A DNA stretch of 64,000 bases from JAOEGB01 sp041262585 (lineage in GTDB: Bacteria > Actinomycetota > Actinomycetes > Streptosporangiales > Streptosporangiaceae), in assembly GCF_041262585.1 (NCBI RefSeq), contig NZ_JBGCBZ010000007.1:62001-126000 (forward strand), given 5' to 3'. Positions 1-8,544 of the stretch are shown in pieces (position 1 is the first letter of the stretch; each line of letters starts with the position of its first letter). Made by a program: the position numbers and the translations under genes. The notes under the pieces were generated by a model. It saw only the letters and a list, made by a program, of their open reading frames with translations, was not told the DNA's origin and made no database searches.

Positions 1-998
1 GGCACGACGACCGCCGGGATGCCCGCCTCCAGATAGGCCATCCACTCGTGGCCGTGGTATTCGAGGGTCCGCACCCGGCCGAAGAAGCTCGGCCCCTCGG
101 CCTTCTCGGGCACCGGCACGAGCGCGTCCGGGCGGATCCCCACGATGATCTGGGCCCCGGTGTGCTGGGACACGGCGTAGGCACGTGGATCGGTCCAGGG
201 CATGGTGATCTGGTGCGGCCCGAAATCGAGCAGGATGAACTGGTTCTGCGGGGTGCGCACGGTCGCCGCGAGCAGGTTGAGCTGCTGGGAGCTGAGAAAG
301 GCGGCGGTGAAGGCGGTCGCCGGGTCGTTGTACACCTGCGCGGGGGTGCCGATGTCCTGCAGCACGCCCCTGTTCATGATCGCGATACGGTCGGCGAGCG
401 TGAGCGCCTCGACCTGGTCGTGCGTCACATAGATGGTGGTGACGCCGAGGGCCCGCACGAGCGAGGAGATCTCCATGCGGAGCTCGGTGCGCATCCCGGC
501 GTCCAGGTTGGACAGCGGCTCGTCCATCAGGAAGAGCGACGGCTGGCGCACGATCGCGCGGCCCATCGCGACGCGCTGGCGCTGTCCGCCGGAGAGCGTC
601 CCAGGGCGGCGGTCCAGCGTCTCGTCGATGTGCAGGGCGCGGGAGAGTTCCACGACCCGCTCCCGCACCATGGCGGGGTCGGCCTTGGCGATCTCCAGGG
701 GGAAGGCGAGGTTGCCGCGGACGGTGCGGTGGGGGTAGAGGGCGCCGTTCTGGAACACCATGGCCACGTCGCGGTCGCGGGGAGCGAGGTGGTTCGCGAG
801 CTTGCCGCCCAGCCAGAGGTCGCCTGCGGTGATCTCCTCAAGGCCGGCGATCATGCGGAGGAGAGTGGACTTCCCACAGCCGGAAGGCCCCAGGAGGACG
901 AGCAGCTCACCCTCGTCCGCGCGCAGGTTCATGCGATCGACCGCCAGGTACCCCCCTGGGTAAACCTTGGTCACGTTGTCGAGGACGACGGTGCTCAT
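1..998 (-). CDS. Sugar ABC transporter ATP-binding protein (MsmK/UgpC type), 3' end beyond window
   Basis: Cytoplasmic ATPase that powers sugar import. The reverse strand reads from ATG at 998 through the left edge (332 codons, no stop), so the C-terminus is missing. Visible in order: Walker A GPSGCGKST, Q-loop MVFQN, signature LSGGQRQR, Walker B LFLMDEPLSNLD, H-loop VTHDQ, then the start of the C-terminal OB/TOBE regulatory domain (VGIRPDALVPVPE) typical of MalK-like proteins that serve several sugar permeases. It is divergent from the binding-protein operon starting at 1306, so it probably energises that importer, which has no ATPase of its own. The family assignment is secure; the substrate is inferred from the neighbours. 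Confidence 0.93.
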   Translation of the reverse strand, partial: MSTVVLDNVTKVYPGGYLAVDRMNLRADEGELLVLLGPSGCGKSTLLRMIAGLEEITAGDLWLGGKLANHLAPRDRDVAMVFQNGALYPHRTVRGNLAFPLEIAKADPAMVRERVVELSRALHIDETLDRRPGTLSGGQRQRVAMGRAIVRQPSLFLMDEPLSNLDAGMRTELRMEISSLVRALGVTTIYVTHDQVEALTLADRIAIMNRGVLQDIGTPAQVYNDPATAFTAAFLSSQQLNLLAATVRTPQNQFILLDFGPHQITMPWTDPRAYAVSQHTGAQIIVGIRPDALVPVPEKAEGPSFFGRVRTLEYHGHEWMAYLEAGIPAVVV

Positions 999-1305
999 AA
1001 AAGCTCGTTCCTCCCGGGCACGCGTGCCCGGACCCCAGCCACCGGTGTGATTGATGAGGTAGTACATCGTGTCGCGGGCGCTCGTGTCCATACATGACAT
1101 GAGAAATCCGGCATCTACCTGCAACTTAAGGTTACTGTAAAATTTCCCTGGTGGAAGGTCTGCTGTCAGGGGCGTGCATGACCTCGGACGACCGTCGGAA
1201 TGTCGTCAATGTAACGAAGTTGCTGAAACTTTCTGTAAGCCTTTCAGTTCGTTCACATGCCTGTTACGTTCCGGGCTACATCCCCCGAACCGAGGAGTGC
1301 ACATC
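999..1305. promoter_or_regulatory. Divergent promoter region of the sugar-import locus with candidate LacI operator
   Basis: This 307-base non-coding stretch is clearly more AT-rich than its surroundings and separates the ATPase gene from the binding-protein gene. It holds an inverted repeat CTGAAA-N13-TTTCAG at 1223-1247, and within it the 9-bp palindrome GAAACTTTC at 1225-1233. A LacI regulator is encoded at the end of the plus operon, so this is the obvious candidate operator. The ribosome-binding site GAGGAG at 1292-1297 precedes ATG 1306. The operator role is inference. Confidence 0.45.
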
Positions 1306-2580
1306 ATGTGGCGACTCATCTCGACTGCGGCAGGCGCCGCGGCGCTCGCTCTGGCGGTCTCCGCCTGTGGCGGCAGCACGAGCTCGGCCCCGGCCACGGA
1401 CGCCGCCCCCTCCGGTCAGATCACCTGGTGGGACACCTCCGACGCGACGACCGAGGCGCCCGCGTTCCAGGCGCTCATCAAGGACTTCGAGGCCAAATAC
1501 CCGAAGATCACGGTGAAGTACGTCAACGTGCCGTTCGCCGACGCGCGGGACAAGTTCAAGACCGCCGCGCAGTCCGGTTCCGGGGCCCCCGACGTGCTGC
1601 GCACCGACGTCGGCTGGGTGGCGGAGTTCGCCTCCCTCGGCTACCTCGCGCCGCTCGACGGCACGCCCGCGCTCGTCAAGCCCGAGGAGTTCCTGCCTTC
1701 GCCGGCGGCCAGCGGCAAGTTCGGCGGCAAGACGTACGGCGTGCCGCAGGTGACCGACACCCTCGGCCTGCTCTACAACAAGGAACTGCTGAAGAAGGCC
1801 GGTTACGACGCCCCGCCGGCGACCATGGCCGACCTCAAGAAGGTCGCTCTCGACGTCAAGTCGAAGGCCGGGGCCGACGGCATCGCTCTCAACGTGGACG
1901 CCTACTTCCTCCTGCCGTTCATCTACGGCGAGGGCGGCGACTTCGTCGACGTGCCCAACAAGAAGATCACTATCGCGTCGCCGCAGACCGTCGCGGGCGT
2001 GAAGATCGTCGAGGACCTCATCAAGTCCGGCGCCACCACCAAGCCCGCCCTGCAGGACAGCTACACCAACGCCGAGACCGCCTTCAAGGAAGGCAAGGTC
2101 GCGATGATCTTCAACGGCCCGTGGTCGAACGCCGACAACCTCGGCGGCAAGGTGTTCAAGGACAACCCCGACAACTTCGGCGTCGCTCCGGTCCCCGCCG
2201 GTTCGGTGAAGTCGGGCGCCCCCGTGGGCGGCCACGACTACACCGTCTACGCCGGGTCCAAGAACCTGACCGCCTCCTACCTGTTCATCCAGTTCATGGA
2301 CTCCGCCGAGAGCCAGGCGAAGATCGCCGGCAAGCTCGGCCTGCTGCCGGCCCGCACCTCGGCGTACGCCGCGCCGGAGGCCACGGCCAACCCGAAGATC
2401 GCGCAGTGGCAGAAGCCGATGGAGTCCGCGGTCGAGCGCCCCTGGATCCCCGAGGCCGCATCACTGTTCCAGCCGCTGGTCGAGGGCTACCAGAAGCTGG
2501 CCGGGGGACAGACCGCCACCGAGCCGATGCTCAAGGACGTCGCCACCGCCTACCAGGCCATCCTCAAGGGCTGGATGTGA
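1306..2580 (+). CDS. Extracellular sugar-binding lipoprotein of ABC importer
   Basis: Solute-binding protein (SBP family 1, maltose/trehalose type) of 424 aa that captures an oligosaccharide outside the membrane and delivers it to the permeases. ATG 1306 is chosen because it follows GAGGAG and starts the lipoprotein signal MWRLIS..LALAVSACGG, with lipobox VSAC. A longer reading from 1174 adds residues without a signal character. The body has the usual SBP hallmarks: ITWWDTSD at the mature N-terminus, GVPQVTDTLGLLYNKELLKKAGY, and a C-terminal region lined with aromatic residues (WIPEAASLFQ). It is first gene of a plus-strand operon with two permeases, a GH13 enzyme and LacI. The GH13 neighbour points to an alpha-glucoside substrate. 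Confidence 0.93.
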   Translation: MWRLISTAAGAAALALAVSACGGSTSSAPATDAAPSGQITWWDTSDATTEAPAFQALIKDFEAKYPKITVKYVNVPFADARDKFKTAAQSGSGAPDVLRTDVGWVAEFASLGYLAPLDGTPALVKPEEFLPSPAASGKFGGKTYGVPQVTDTLGLLYNKELLKKAGYDAPPATMADLKKVALDVKSKAGADGIALNVDAYFLLPFIYGEGGDFVDVPNKKITIASPQTVAGVKIVEDLIKSGATTKPALQDSYTNAETAFKEGKVAMIFNGPWSNADNLGGKVFKDNPDNFGVAPVPAGSVKSGAPVGGHDYTVYAGSKNLTASYLFIQFMDSAESQAKIAGKLGLLPARTSAYAAPEATANPKIAQWQKPMESAVERPWIPEAASLFQPLVEGYQKLAGGQTATEPMLKDVATAYQAILKGWM

Positions 2581-3482
2581 GGGAGAGGCACTGGTACGCC
2601 TGGGCGATGACGGCTCCGGTCGTCGTGGTGACGCTCGTGCTCGTCGGATACCCGTTGCTCCGCGGCGTCTACCTGTCGCTCACGGACGCGACCGAGGCCA
2701 ACATGGGGCGCACGATCGGGATGAACGTCATCCCTTCGACCTACGAGTTCGTGGGCCTGCGGAACTACGCCGACATCCTGACGTCCGGCACGTTCGTCAC
2801 CCGGCTGACCTGGACCGTCGTCTGGACGATCGGGTGCGTCGCCCTTCATGTGGGCATCGGCCTGGGCATGGCGCTCCTGCTCAACCGGCCGATGCGGTTC
2901 CGGTCGGTCTACCGGGTCCTCCTCGTGCTGCCCTGGGCCGTGCCCGCGTTCGTGTCGGCGTTCATCTGGCGCTACCTGCTGAACGGCGAGTTCGGCGTGG
3001 TGAACGCCATGCTCCGGGCCGCCGGGTTCGCCGGTGTGAGCTGGCTCGACGACCCGTTCTGGGCCAAGGTCTCGGTGATCGCCTGCAACGTCTGGCTGGG
3101 CGTGCCGTTCATGATGCTCGCGCTGCTGGGCGGCCTGCAGGCCATCCCGCGCGAGCTGTACGAGGCGGCCGAGGTCGACGGGGCCTCACCGTGGCGGCGC
3201 TTCCGGCACATCACCGTGCCGGGCCTGCGCCCCGTGTCGAGCACCGTGGTGCTGCTGGGCACGATCTGGACGTTCAACCAGTTCCCGGTGATCTTCCTGT
3301 TGACCCGCGGAGGGCCGGGCGGCTCCACGGAGATCCTCGTCACCTACGCTTACCGGCAGGCGTTCGAGGGCATCCGTAACTATTCGGGATCGGCGGCCTG
3401 GGGTCTGGTGATCCTCGCCCTGCTCGTCGTCCTGGCCGGGGTCTACCGCCGCGCCCTCAGGCAGCAAGGGGAGGGCTGGTGA
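2577..3482 (+). CDS. Sugar ABC transporter permease, MalF-like
   Basis: Inner-membrane permease, 301 aa, starting with GTG at 2577 that overlaps the binding-protein stop (GTGA). The reading frame stays open further upstream, but that part is a shadow of the binding-protein gene. About six hydrophobic helices are visible, beginning with APVVVVTLVLVGYPLLRGVY. The cytoplasmic EAA loop is clear (YEAAEVDGASPWRRFRHITV), the contact point for the ATPase. It pairs with the next gene (overlap at 3479-3482). A MalF-like role comes from order and family; the exact sugar is unknown. Confidence 0.92.
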   Translation: MRERHWYAWAMTAPVVVVTLVLVGYPLLRGVYLSLTDATEANMGRTIGMNVIPSTYEFVGLRNYADILTSGTFVTRLTWTVVWTIGCVALHVGIGLGMALLLNRPMRFRSVYRVLLVLPWAVPAFVSAFIWRYLLNGEFGVVNAMLRAAGFAGVSWLDDPFWAKVSVIACNVWLGVPFMMLALLGGLQAIPRELYEAAEVDGASPWRRFRHITVPGLRPVSSTVVLLGTIWTFNQFPVIFLLTRGGPGGSTEILVTYAYRQAFEGIRNYSGSAAWGLVILALLVVLAGVYRRALRQQGEGW

Positions 3483-4333
3483 GCCGTACGGTGAACTGGA
3501 CGCGCGACTCGCGCGGTCCGGTCAGGTCCATCGCGTTGCACCTCACGCTCATCGTGGCGTGCCTGATCGCGGTCTTCCCGGTCGCGTGGCTGGTGCTGAC
3601 CTCGCTCAAGCCCCGGCAGGTCATCGAGACGGCCTCGGTGCGCCTCTTCGAGCAGCCGACGCTGGACAACTACGCCGAGGTGCTCCGGGACACCGAGTTC
3701 CTGACGTGGGCGGCCAACTCGCTGATCGTCTCGCTCGCCACGGCGCTCATCGGCGTGCTGTTGTCGGCCACCACGGGCTACGCCGTGAGCCGGTTCCGCT
3801 TCCCGGGCTTCCGCTCGGTGATGTGGATGCTGCTGATCACGCAGATGTTCCCGGTCGCGATCCTGATCGTGCCGATCTACAACCTGATGGCCGGGCTGGG
3901 CCTCATCAACCAGTTCCCCGCCCTCGTCATCGCGTACCTCACGTCCACGGTGCCGTTCTGCGCGTGGATGATGAAGGGCTACTTCGACACCGTGCCGGTC
4001 TCGATCGACGAGGCGGGCAGGGTGGACGGGCTCACCCCGTTCGGCACGTTCTGGCGGCTGATCCTGCCCCTGGCCAAACCCGGGCTGGCCGTGGCCGCCT
4101 TCTACTCCTTCCTCACCGCCTGGGCGGAGGTCGCCTACGCGACGGCCTTCATGACAGGTGACGAGAAGTACACACTCGCCGTCGGCCTCAGCCAGTTCGT
4201 CGGCCAGCACAAGGCGGAATGGGGCCTGCTCACGGCCTCGTCGGTGCTGATCGCCATCCCGGCGGCCGTCGTCTTCCTGCTCGTCCAGCGCCATCTCGTC
4301 ACCGGGCTCACCGCCGGTGCCACGAAGGCGTGA
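3479..4333 (+). CDS. Sugar ABC transporter permease, MalG-like
   Basis: Second permease of the importer, 284 aa, GTG start overlapping the preceding stop by 4 bases. Six hydrophobic segments are visible, beginning at LIVACLIAVFPVAWLVLTSL. The EAA motif reads IDEAGRVDGLTPFGTFWRLI, typical of the MalG/CarB-type subunit. It is followed 24 bases later by the GH13 gene, so import and intracellular hydrolysis are likely co-expressed. Confidence 0.92.
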   Translation: MSRTVNWTRDSRGPVRSIALHLTLIVACLIAVFPVAWLVLTSLKPRQVIETASVRLFEQPTLDNYAEVLRDTEFLTWAANSLIVSLATALIGVLLSATTGYAVSRFRFPGFRSVMWMLLITQMFPVAILIVPIYNLMAGLGLINQFPALVIAYLTSTVPFCAWMMKGYFDTVPVSIDEAGRVDGLTPFGTFWRLILPLAKPGLAVAAFYSFLTAWAEVAYATAFMTGDEKYTLAVGLSQFVGQHKAEWGLLTASSVLIAIPAAVVFLLVQRHLVTGLTAGATKA

Positions 4334-4357
4334 CACCATTTGAATCGGGGGATCCCA

Positions 4358-5938
4358 ATGACCGAGCCTGCCGTCCAGCCGTCCGCCGTCGCCACGCGGT
4401 GGTGGCGTGACGCGGTGATCTACCAGGTGTACGTCCGCAGCTTCGCGGACGGCAACGGGGACGGCGTCGGCGACCTGCTCGGAGTGCGCAGCCGGCTTCG
4501 GTACCTCTCCGAGCTCGGGGTCGACGCCGTCTGGCTCACGCCGTTCTATCCGTCTCCGATGGCCGACTTCGGCTACGACGTGGCGGACTACCGCGACGTC
4601 GATCCGATCTTCGGCTCGCTGGGCGACGCCAAGGATCTGATCACGGACGCCCACGCGCTGGGCCTTCGGATCATCGTGGACGTGGTGCCGAACCACACCT
4701 CCGACCGGCATCCGTGGTTCGCGGCAGCCGTACAGGCGGGGGCGGGCAGCCCCGAGCGGGAGCGGTACATCTTCAGGGACGGCGAGGGCGAGGACGGCGA
4801 GCTGCCGCCCAACGACTGGGAGTCCGTCTTCGGCGGCTCCGCCTGGACGCGAATCGAGGACGGGCAGTGGTACCTCCACCTGTTCGCCCCCGAGCAGCCC
4901 GACCTCAACTGGGAGCATCCCGAGGTCCACGCCGAGTTCGCCGACGTCCTGCGGTTCTGGCTGGACCTGGGCGTGGACGGCTTCCGGATCGACGTGGCCC
5001 ACGGGATGGTGAAGGCGCCCGGCCTGCCCGACGTGGGGCACACCGGCCAGGTGGAGCTGATCGGCGCCGATGTGGTGCCGTTCTTCGACCAGGACGGGGT
5101 GCACGACATCCACCGCGCCTGGCGGAAGATCCTGGACTCCTACGAGGGGGAGCGGATCGGCGTCGCCGAGGCGTGGGCGCCCTCCCCGGAACGGCTGGCC
5201 CACTACGTCCGGCCGGACGAGCTGCACCAGGCGTTCAACTTCCACTTCCTCAAGACCCCCTGGGACGCGGCGAGGTTCCGCGACGTCATCGACGAGTCGC
5301 TGCGGACGGCGGCGCTCGTGGGCGCCCCCTCGACGTGGGTGCTGTCCAACCACGACGTCAAGCGGCACGTCACCCGGTACGGCGGCGGCGAGCGAGGGTT
5401 GCGCCGGGCGCGGGCGGCGGCCCTGCTCATGCTGGCGTTGCCCGGATCGGCCTACGTCTACCAGGGCGAGGAACTCGGCCTGCCCGAGGTGCTCGACCTG
5501 CCCGAGCAGTACCTGCGGGACCCGCAGCGGCTCCGCGACCCCGAAAGCGGCCGGGACGGCTGCCGCGTGCCCCTCCCGTGGTCGGCCGACGGGGAGCCGC
5601 CGGGAAGCTGGTTGCCCGTTCCCACCGACTGGCGCGACCTCAGCGTGGAGGCGCAGCTGCGGGACGGCGCCTCCATGCTCAGCCTCTACCGGGCGGCGCT
5701 GAAGCTCCGGCGTGAGCACCCCGCTCTCGGCGACGGCACGCTGACCTGGCTGCCCGGCCCGGCGGGCACACTCGCGTTCCGGCGCGGCGAATCCTTCGTC
5801 TGCGTGGCGAACCTGACGTCCGAGTGGGCCGAGATCGGCGGGGTGCCCGGCGCCCTGCTCCTCGCCAGCGCGGGATGGGACGTCTCTGGTGACGTGGTCC
5901 GCCTCGCACCGGATTCGGCCACATGGTGGGCCCTCTAA
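4358..5938 (+). CDS. GH13 alpha-glucosidase (oligo-1,6-glucosidase-like)
   Basis: Cytosolic glycoside hydrolase of 526 aa expected to hydrolyse the imported alpha-glucoside. ATG 4358 is preferred over an upstream TTG at 4340 because a GGGGG tract lies about 7 bases before it. The (beta/alpha)8 barrel starts with WWRDAVIYQVYVRSF. Conserved region I is VVPNHTSD, region II GFRIDVAHG (nucleophile Asp), region III GVAEAW (acid/base Glu) and region IV LSNHDVKRH (stabilising Asp). No signal peptide, fitting action after import. The sequence resembles the GH13 group used with Agl-type transporters, but maltose-, trehalose- or isomaltose-type specificity cannot be decided by eye. Confidence 0.9.
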   Translation: MTEPAVQPSAVATRWWRDAVIYQVYVRSFADGNGDGVGDLLGVRSRLRYLSELGVDAVWLTPFYPSPMADFGYDVADYRDVDPIFGSLGDAKDLITDAHALGLRIIVDVVPNHTSDRHPWFAAAVQAGAGSPERERYIFRDGEGEDGELPPNDWESVFGGSAWTRIEDGQWYLHLFAPEQPDLNWEHPEVHAEFADVLRFWLDLGVDGFRIDVAHGMVKAPGLPDVGHTGQVELIGADVVPFFDQDGVHDIHRAWRKILDSYEGERIGVAEAWAPSPERLAHYVRPDELHQAFNFHFLKTPWDAARFRDVIDESLRTAALVGAPSTWVLSNHDVKRHVTRYGGGERGLRRARAAALLMLALPGSAYVYQGEELGLPEVLDLPEQYLRDPQRLRDPESGRDGCRVPLPWSADGEPPGSWLPVPTDWRDLSVEAQLRDGASMLSLYRAALKLRREHPALGDGTLTWLPGPAGTLAFRRGESFVCVANLTSEWAEIGGVPGALLLASAGWDVSGDVVRLAPDSATWWAL

Positions 5939-5948
5939 GGTGATGCCC

Positions 5949-7013
5949 ATGTACAACGCGCGGCTGGCCGACATCGCGGCGCAGGCCGGTGTCAGCGAAG
6001 CGACGGTCAGCCGCGTGCTCAACGGCAAGGCGGGGGTCTCCCCGAACACCCGCCAGGCCGTCCTCACCGCGCTCGACCTCGTGGGATACGAGCGGCCTCA
6101 GCGGCTCCGCCACCGCGGCAACGGCCTGATCGGCCTGGTCATCCCCGAGTTGGGCAATCCGATCTTCCCGGCGTTCGCGCAGGCGGTGGAGAAGGCGCTG
6201 ACCCAGCACGGCTACACGCCGATCCTGTGCACGCAGGAGCCCAGGGGCGCCCCCGAGGATGAGTTCACCGAGATGCTCCTGGACCGGGGCGTCTCCGGCA
6301 TCGTCTACGTGTCCGGCCTGCACTCCGACACCACGGCGCGGATCGACCGCTACGCCCGCCTCATCGACCGCGGGCTGCCGATCGTGCTCGTGGACGGGTA
6401 CAACGAGGCCATCCCCGCGCCGTTCATCTCGCCCGACGACAGGCTCGCCGCGCGCCTCGCCGTACAGCACCTGGTGGACCTCGGGCACGAGCGCATCGGG
6501 CTCGCGCTGGGCCAGCGGCGCTTCGTCCCCGTCATCCGCAAGATCGAGGGTTTCCGGCAGGCCATGGCGCGGTTGCTCGGCCTGACGGACGTCGACGAGC
6601 TGATCCAGCACTCGCTGTTCTCGGTCGAGGGCGGGCAGGCCGCCGCCGGGGCGCTCATCGAGCGGGGCTGCACGGGCATCTTCTGCGCGAGCGACCTCAT
6701 GGCGCTCGGCGCGATCCGCGCGGCGCGGGAGCGGGGGCTCTCGGTGCCGGGCGACGTGTCGGTCGTCGGATTCGACGACTCCCCGCTGATGGCGTACACC
6801 GATCCCCCGCTCACGACGGTCCGCAAGCCGATCGGCGCGATGGCGGCGGCTGCGGTACAGACCCTGCTGGAGGAGATCGGCGGCACCCCGGCCGAGCACG
6901 TCGAGCTGGTCTACCAGCCCGAGCTGGTCGTGCGCGGCTCCACCAGCTCCGGCCCCCGCTGTCAGCCGCGCAGCGCCGCGGCCTCCGTGGCCAGCTTCTC
7001 GACGCGGGCGTAG
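5949..7013 (+). CDS. LacI-family transcriptional regulator
   Basis: DNA-binding repressor, 354 aa, likely controlling the upstream sugar operon. The N-terminal helix-turn-helix and hinge are textbook (LADIAAQAGVSEATVSRVLNGKAGVS, residues about 4-30), followed by a periplasmic-binding-protein-like effector domain (GLIGLVIPELGNPIFPAFAQ; VSVVGFDDSPLM near the end). An AGGTGAT ribosome-binding site at 5938-5944 favours ATG 5949; ATG 5943 is also possible. Its 3' end overlaps the convergent aldolase gene by 52 bases, so the last residues are probably not conserved. It ends the importer operon. Confidence 0.92.
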   Translation: MYNARLADIAAQAGVSEATVSRVLNGKAGVSPNTRQAVLTALDLVGYERPQRLRHRGNGLIGLVIPELGNPIFPAFAQAVEKALTQHGYTPILCTQEPRGAPEDEFTEMLLDRGVSGIVYVSGLHSDTTARIDRYARLIDRGLPIVLVDGYNEAIPAPFISPDDRLAARLAVQHLVDLGHERIGLALGQRRFVPVIRKIEGFRQAMARLLGLTDVDELIQHSLFSVEGGQAAAGALIERGCTGIFCASDLMALGAIRAARERGLSVPGDVSVVGFDDSPLMAYTDPPLTTVRKPIGAMAAAAVQTLLEEIGGTPAEHVELVYQPELVVRGSTSSGPRCQPRSAAASVASFSTRA

Positions 7014-7576
7014 TCTCCGGCCGCCAGGGCGTCCGCCGGGGTGAGCCAGCTTCCGCCGACGCAGCCGACGTTCGGCAGGGCCAGATAGGCCGGCGCGTTC
7101 GCCGGCGTGATCCCGCCCGTGGGGCAGAACCGCACGTCCGGCAGCGGGCCGCTGAGCGACTTCAGGAACGCCGCGCCGCCCGCGGCCTCGGCGGGGAAGA
7201 ACTTCAGCTCCCGCACGCCCCGCTCCGCCAGCGACATGGCCTCGGACGCGGTGGCGGCCCCGGGCAGGAACGGCACGCCGCCCGCCAGTAGCGCGGCGAG
7301 CAGCGCGGGCGTCGTCCCCGGCGACACGAGGAAACGGGAGCCGGCCTCGACCGCCGCCTCCACGTCGCCAGGGGTCCGGACGGTGCCCGCGCCGACGACG
7401 GCCTCGGGCACCTCGGCGGCGATCCGCCTGATGGCGTCGAGCGCGGCGGGCGTGCGCAACGTGACCTCGATCACGGGCAGGCCGCCCGCGACGAGCGCAC
7501 GGGCGAGGGGAACGGCGGTCGAGGCGTCGTCCACGACGACGACCGGGACCACGGGGGCAAGGTCAAGAAGGCTCAT
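6962..7576 (-). CDS. eda: 2-keto-3-deoxy-6-phosphogluconate aldolase
   Basis: Class I aldolase of 204 aa that cleaves KDPG into pyruvate and glyceraldehyde-3-phosphate, the last step of the Entner-Doudoroff pathway. Family landmarks: VIEVTLRTP with the catalytic Glu, VGAGTV, and LKFFPAE with the Schiff-base Lys, then CPTGGI for phosphate binding. It is the last gene of the zwf-edd-glk-eda operon and overlaps the glk stop by ATGA (7573-7576), so translation is likely coupled. It is convergent with the LacI gene. Confidence 0.95.
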   Translation of the reverse strand: MSLLDLAPVVPVVVVDDASTAVPLARALVAGGLPVIEVTLRTPAALDAIRRIAAEVPEAVVGAGTVRTPGDVEAAVEAGSRFLVSPGTTPALLAALLAGGVPFLPGAATASEAMSLAERGVRELKFFPAEAAGGAAFLKSLSGPLPDVRFCPTGGITPANAPAYLALPNVGCVGGSWLTPADALAAGDYARVEKLATEAAALRG

Positions 7577-8544
7577 ACCAGCTCCACATTAGAGGACCGC
7601 TGGGCGAGCCACGCGGCGGCGCCGGTCAGCGCGGGCTGCCCGGCGACGATCAGCGAGGTCGCGATCGCGGTGATGTAGTCGGACAGGGCGGGCGCCGTCT
7701 GCTCGAACCGCGCGCGGAAGTCGCTGCGCCGGGCCCGCTCGGCGATCCGGGGCAGCACGCCGCCGCCGAGGTAGACGCCGCCCCGCGCGCCGAGCGTCAG
7801 CGCGACGTTGCCGGCGAAGCCTCCGAGCAGGGCGAGGAACACCTCGACGGTCTCCACGCAGAGCGGGTCGGCCGACGCCACGATCTCCGACGCCGCCACG
7901 GCTCGTGGCGTGACGCCGCGGACCAGTGAGAGGCCCCGGTGCAGCCGCGGCAGGCCCGTGCCGGACACCAGGTGCTCCGCGTCCACGTACGGCAGGCCGT
8001 CCGCGCGCAGCGCCCGCACGATCTCCATCTCCAGGTCGGTCACTGCCGGGGCCGAGGAGTGCCCGCCCTCGCCCGGCAGCGGCACCCACCCGGCGCCCAC
8101 GGGCACGAGCCCGCCCACGCCGAGGCCTGTGCCCGGCCCGAGCACCGCCTTCGTCATGCCGGCGCTGGGCGGCGGCCCCCCGAGCGGCGCGAGGTCGTCG
8201 CCGGCGAGGTGCGGCAGAGAGAAGGCGAGCGCCTCGAAGTCGTTGAGGAGCTCCACATGCGGGATGCCGAGCTCGCCGACCGAACCCGCCCATCCCGCGT
8301 TCGTCAGCCGGTACCGGTCGTCCTTGACCGGACCGGCGATCGCCAGACACGCGGCCCCCGGCCGAACTCCGCCCGCATGGTCTGCGAGATAGGCGGCTAC
8401 GGCATCGGCAAGGCCGGGATGTTGGGAAACGTTCAGTACGGCTACGGCCTCCGGCTGCCCGCCCGGCCCGGTCACCAAACCGAAGCGCGCGTTGGTGCCG
8501 CCGACGTCGGCGACGAGCCAGGGGTACGCCAAGCTGGATGTCAT
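7573..8544 (-). CDS. glk: Glucokinase (Glk family, non-ROK)
   Basis: ATP-dependent glucokinase of 323 aa phosphorylating glucose to glucose-6-phosphate. It belongs to the Glk (proteobacterial-type) hexokinase family rather than ROK: VADVGGTNARFG phosphate-1 loop, LAIAGPV, LLNDFEALA with the catalytic Asp, LGPGTGLGVG, and GGVYLGGGVLPRI near the C-terminus. Start ATG 8544 overlaps the edd stop (ATGA), which fixes the start and implies coupling; the frame remains open upstream only as a shadow of edd. Placing glk inside the ED operon supplies substrate for zwf. Confidence 0.93.
   Translation of the reverse strand: MTSSLAYPWLVADVGGTNARFGLVTGPGGQPEAVAVLNVSQHPGLADAVAAYLADHAGGVRPGAACLAIAGPVKDDRYRLTNAGWAGSVGELGIPHVELLNDFEALAFSLPHLAGDDLAPLGGPPPSAGMTKAVLGPGTGLGVGGLVPVGAGWVPLPGEGGHSSAPAVTDLEMEIVRALRADGLPYVDAEHLVSGTGLPRLHRGLSLVRGVTPRAVAASEIVASADPLCVETVEVFLALLGGFAGNVALTLGARGGVYLGGGVLPRIAERARRSDFRARFEQTAPALSDYITAIATSLIVAGQPALTGAAAWLAQRSSNVELV

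Noticed and set aside
3443..6067. Very long minus-strand open frame (874 codons) opposite the permease and GH13 genes
   Set aside because: It is antisense to genes with clear domains, is Arg/Pro/His/Asp-rich and shows no family motif; an effect of third-position GC.
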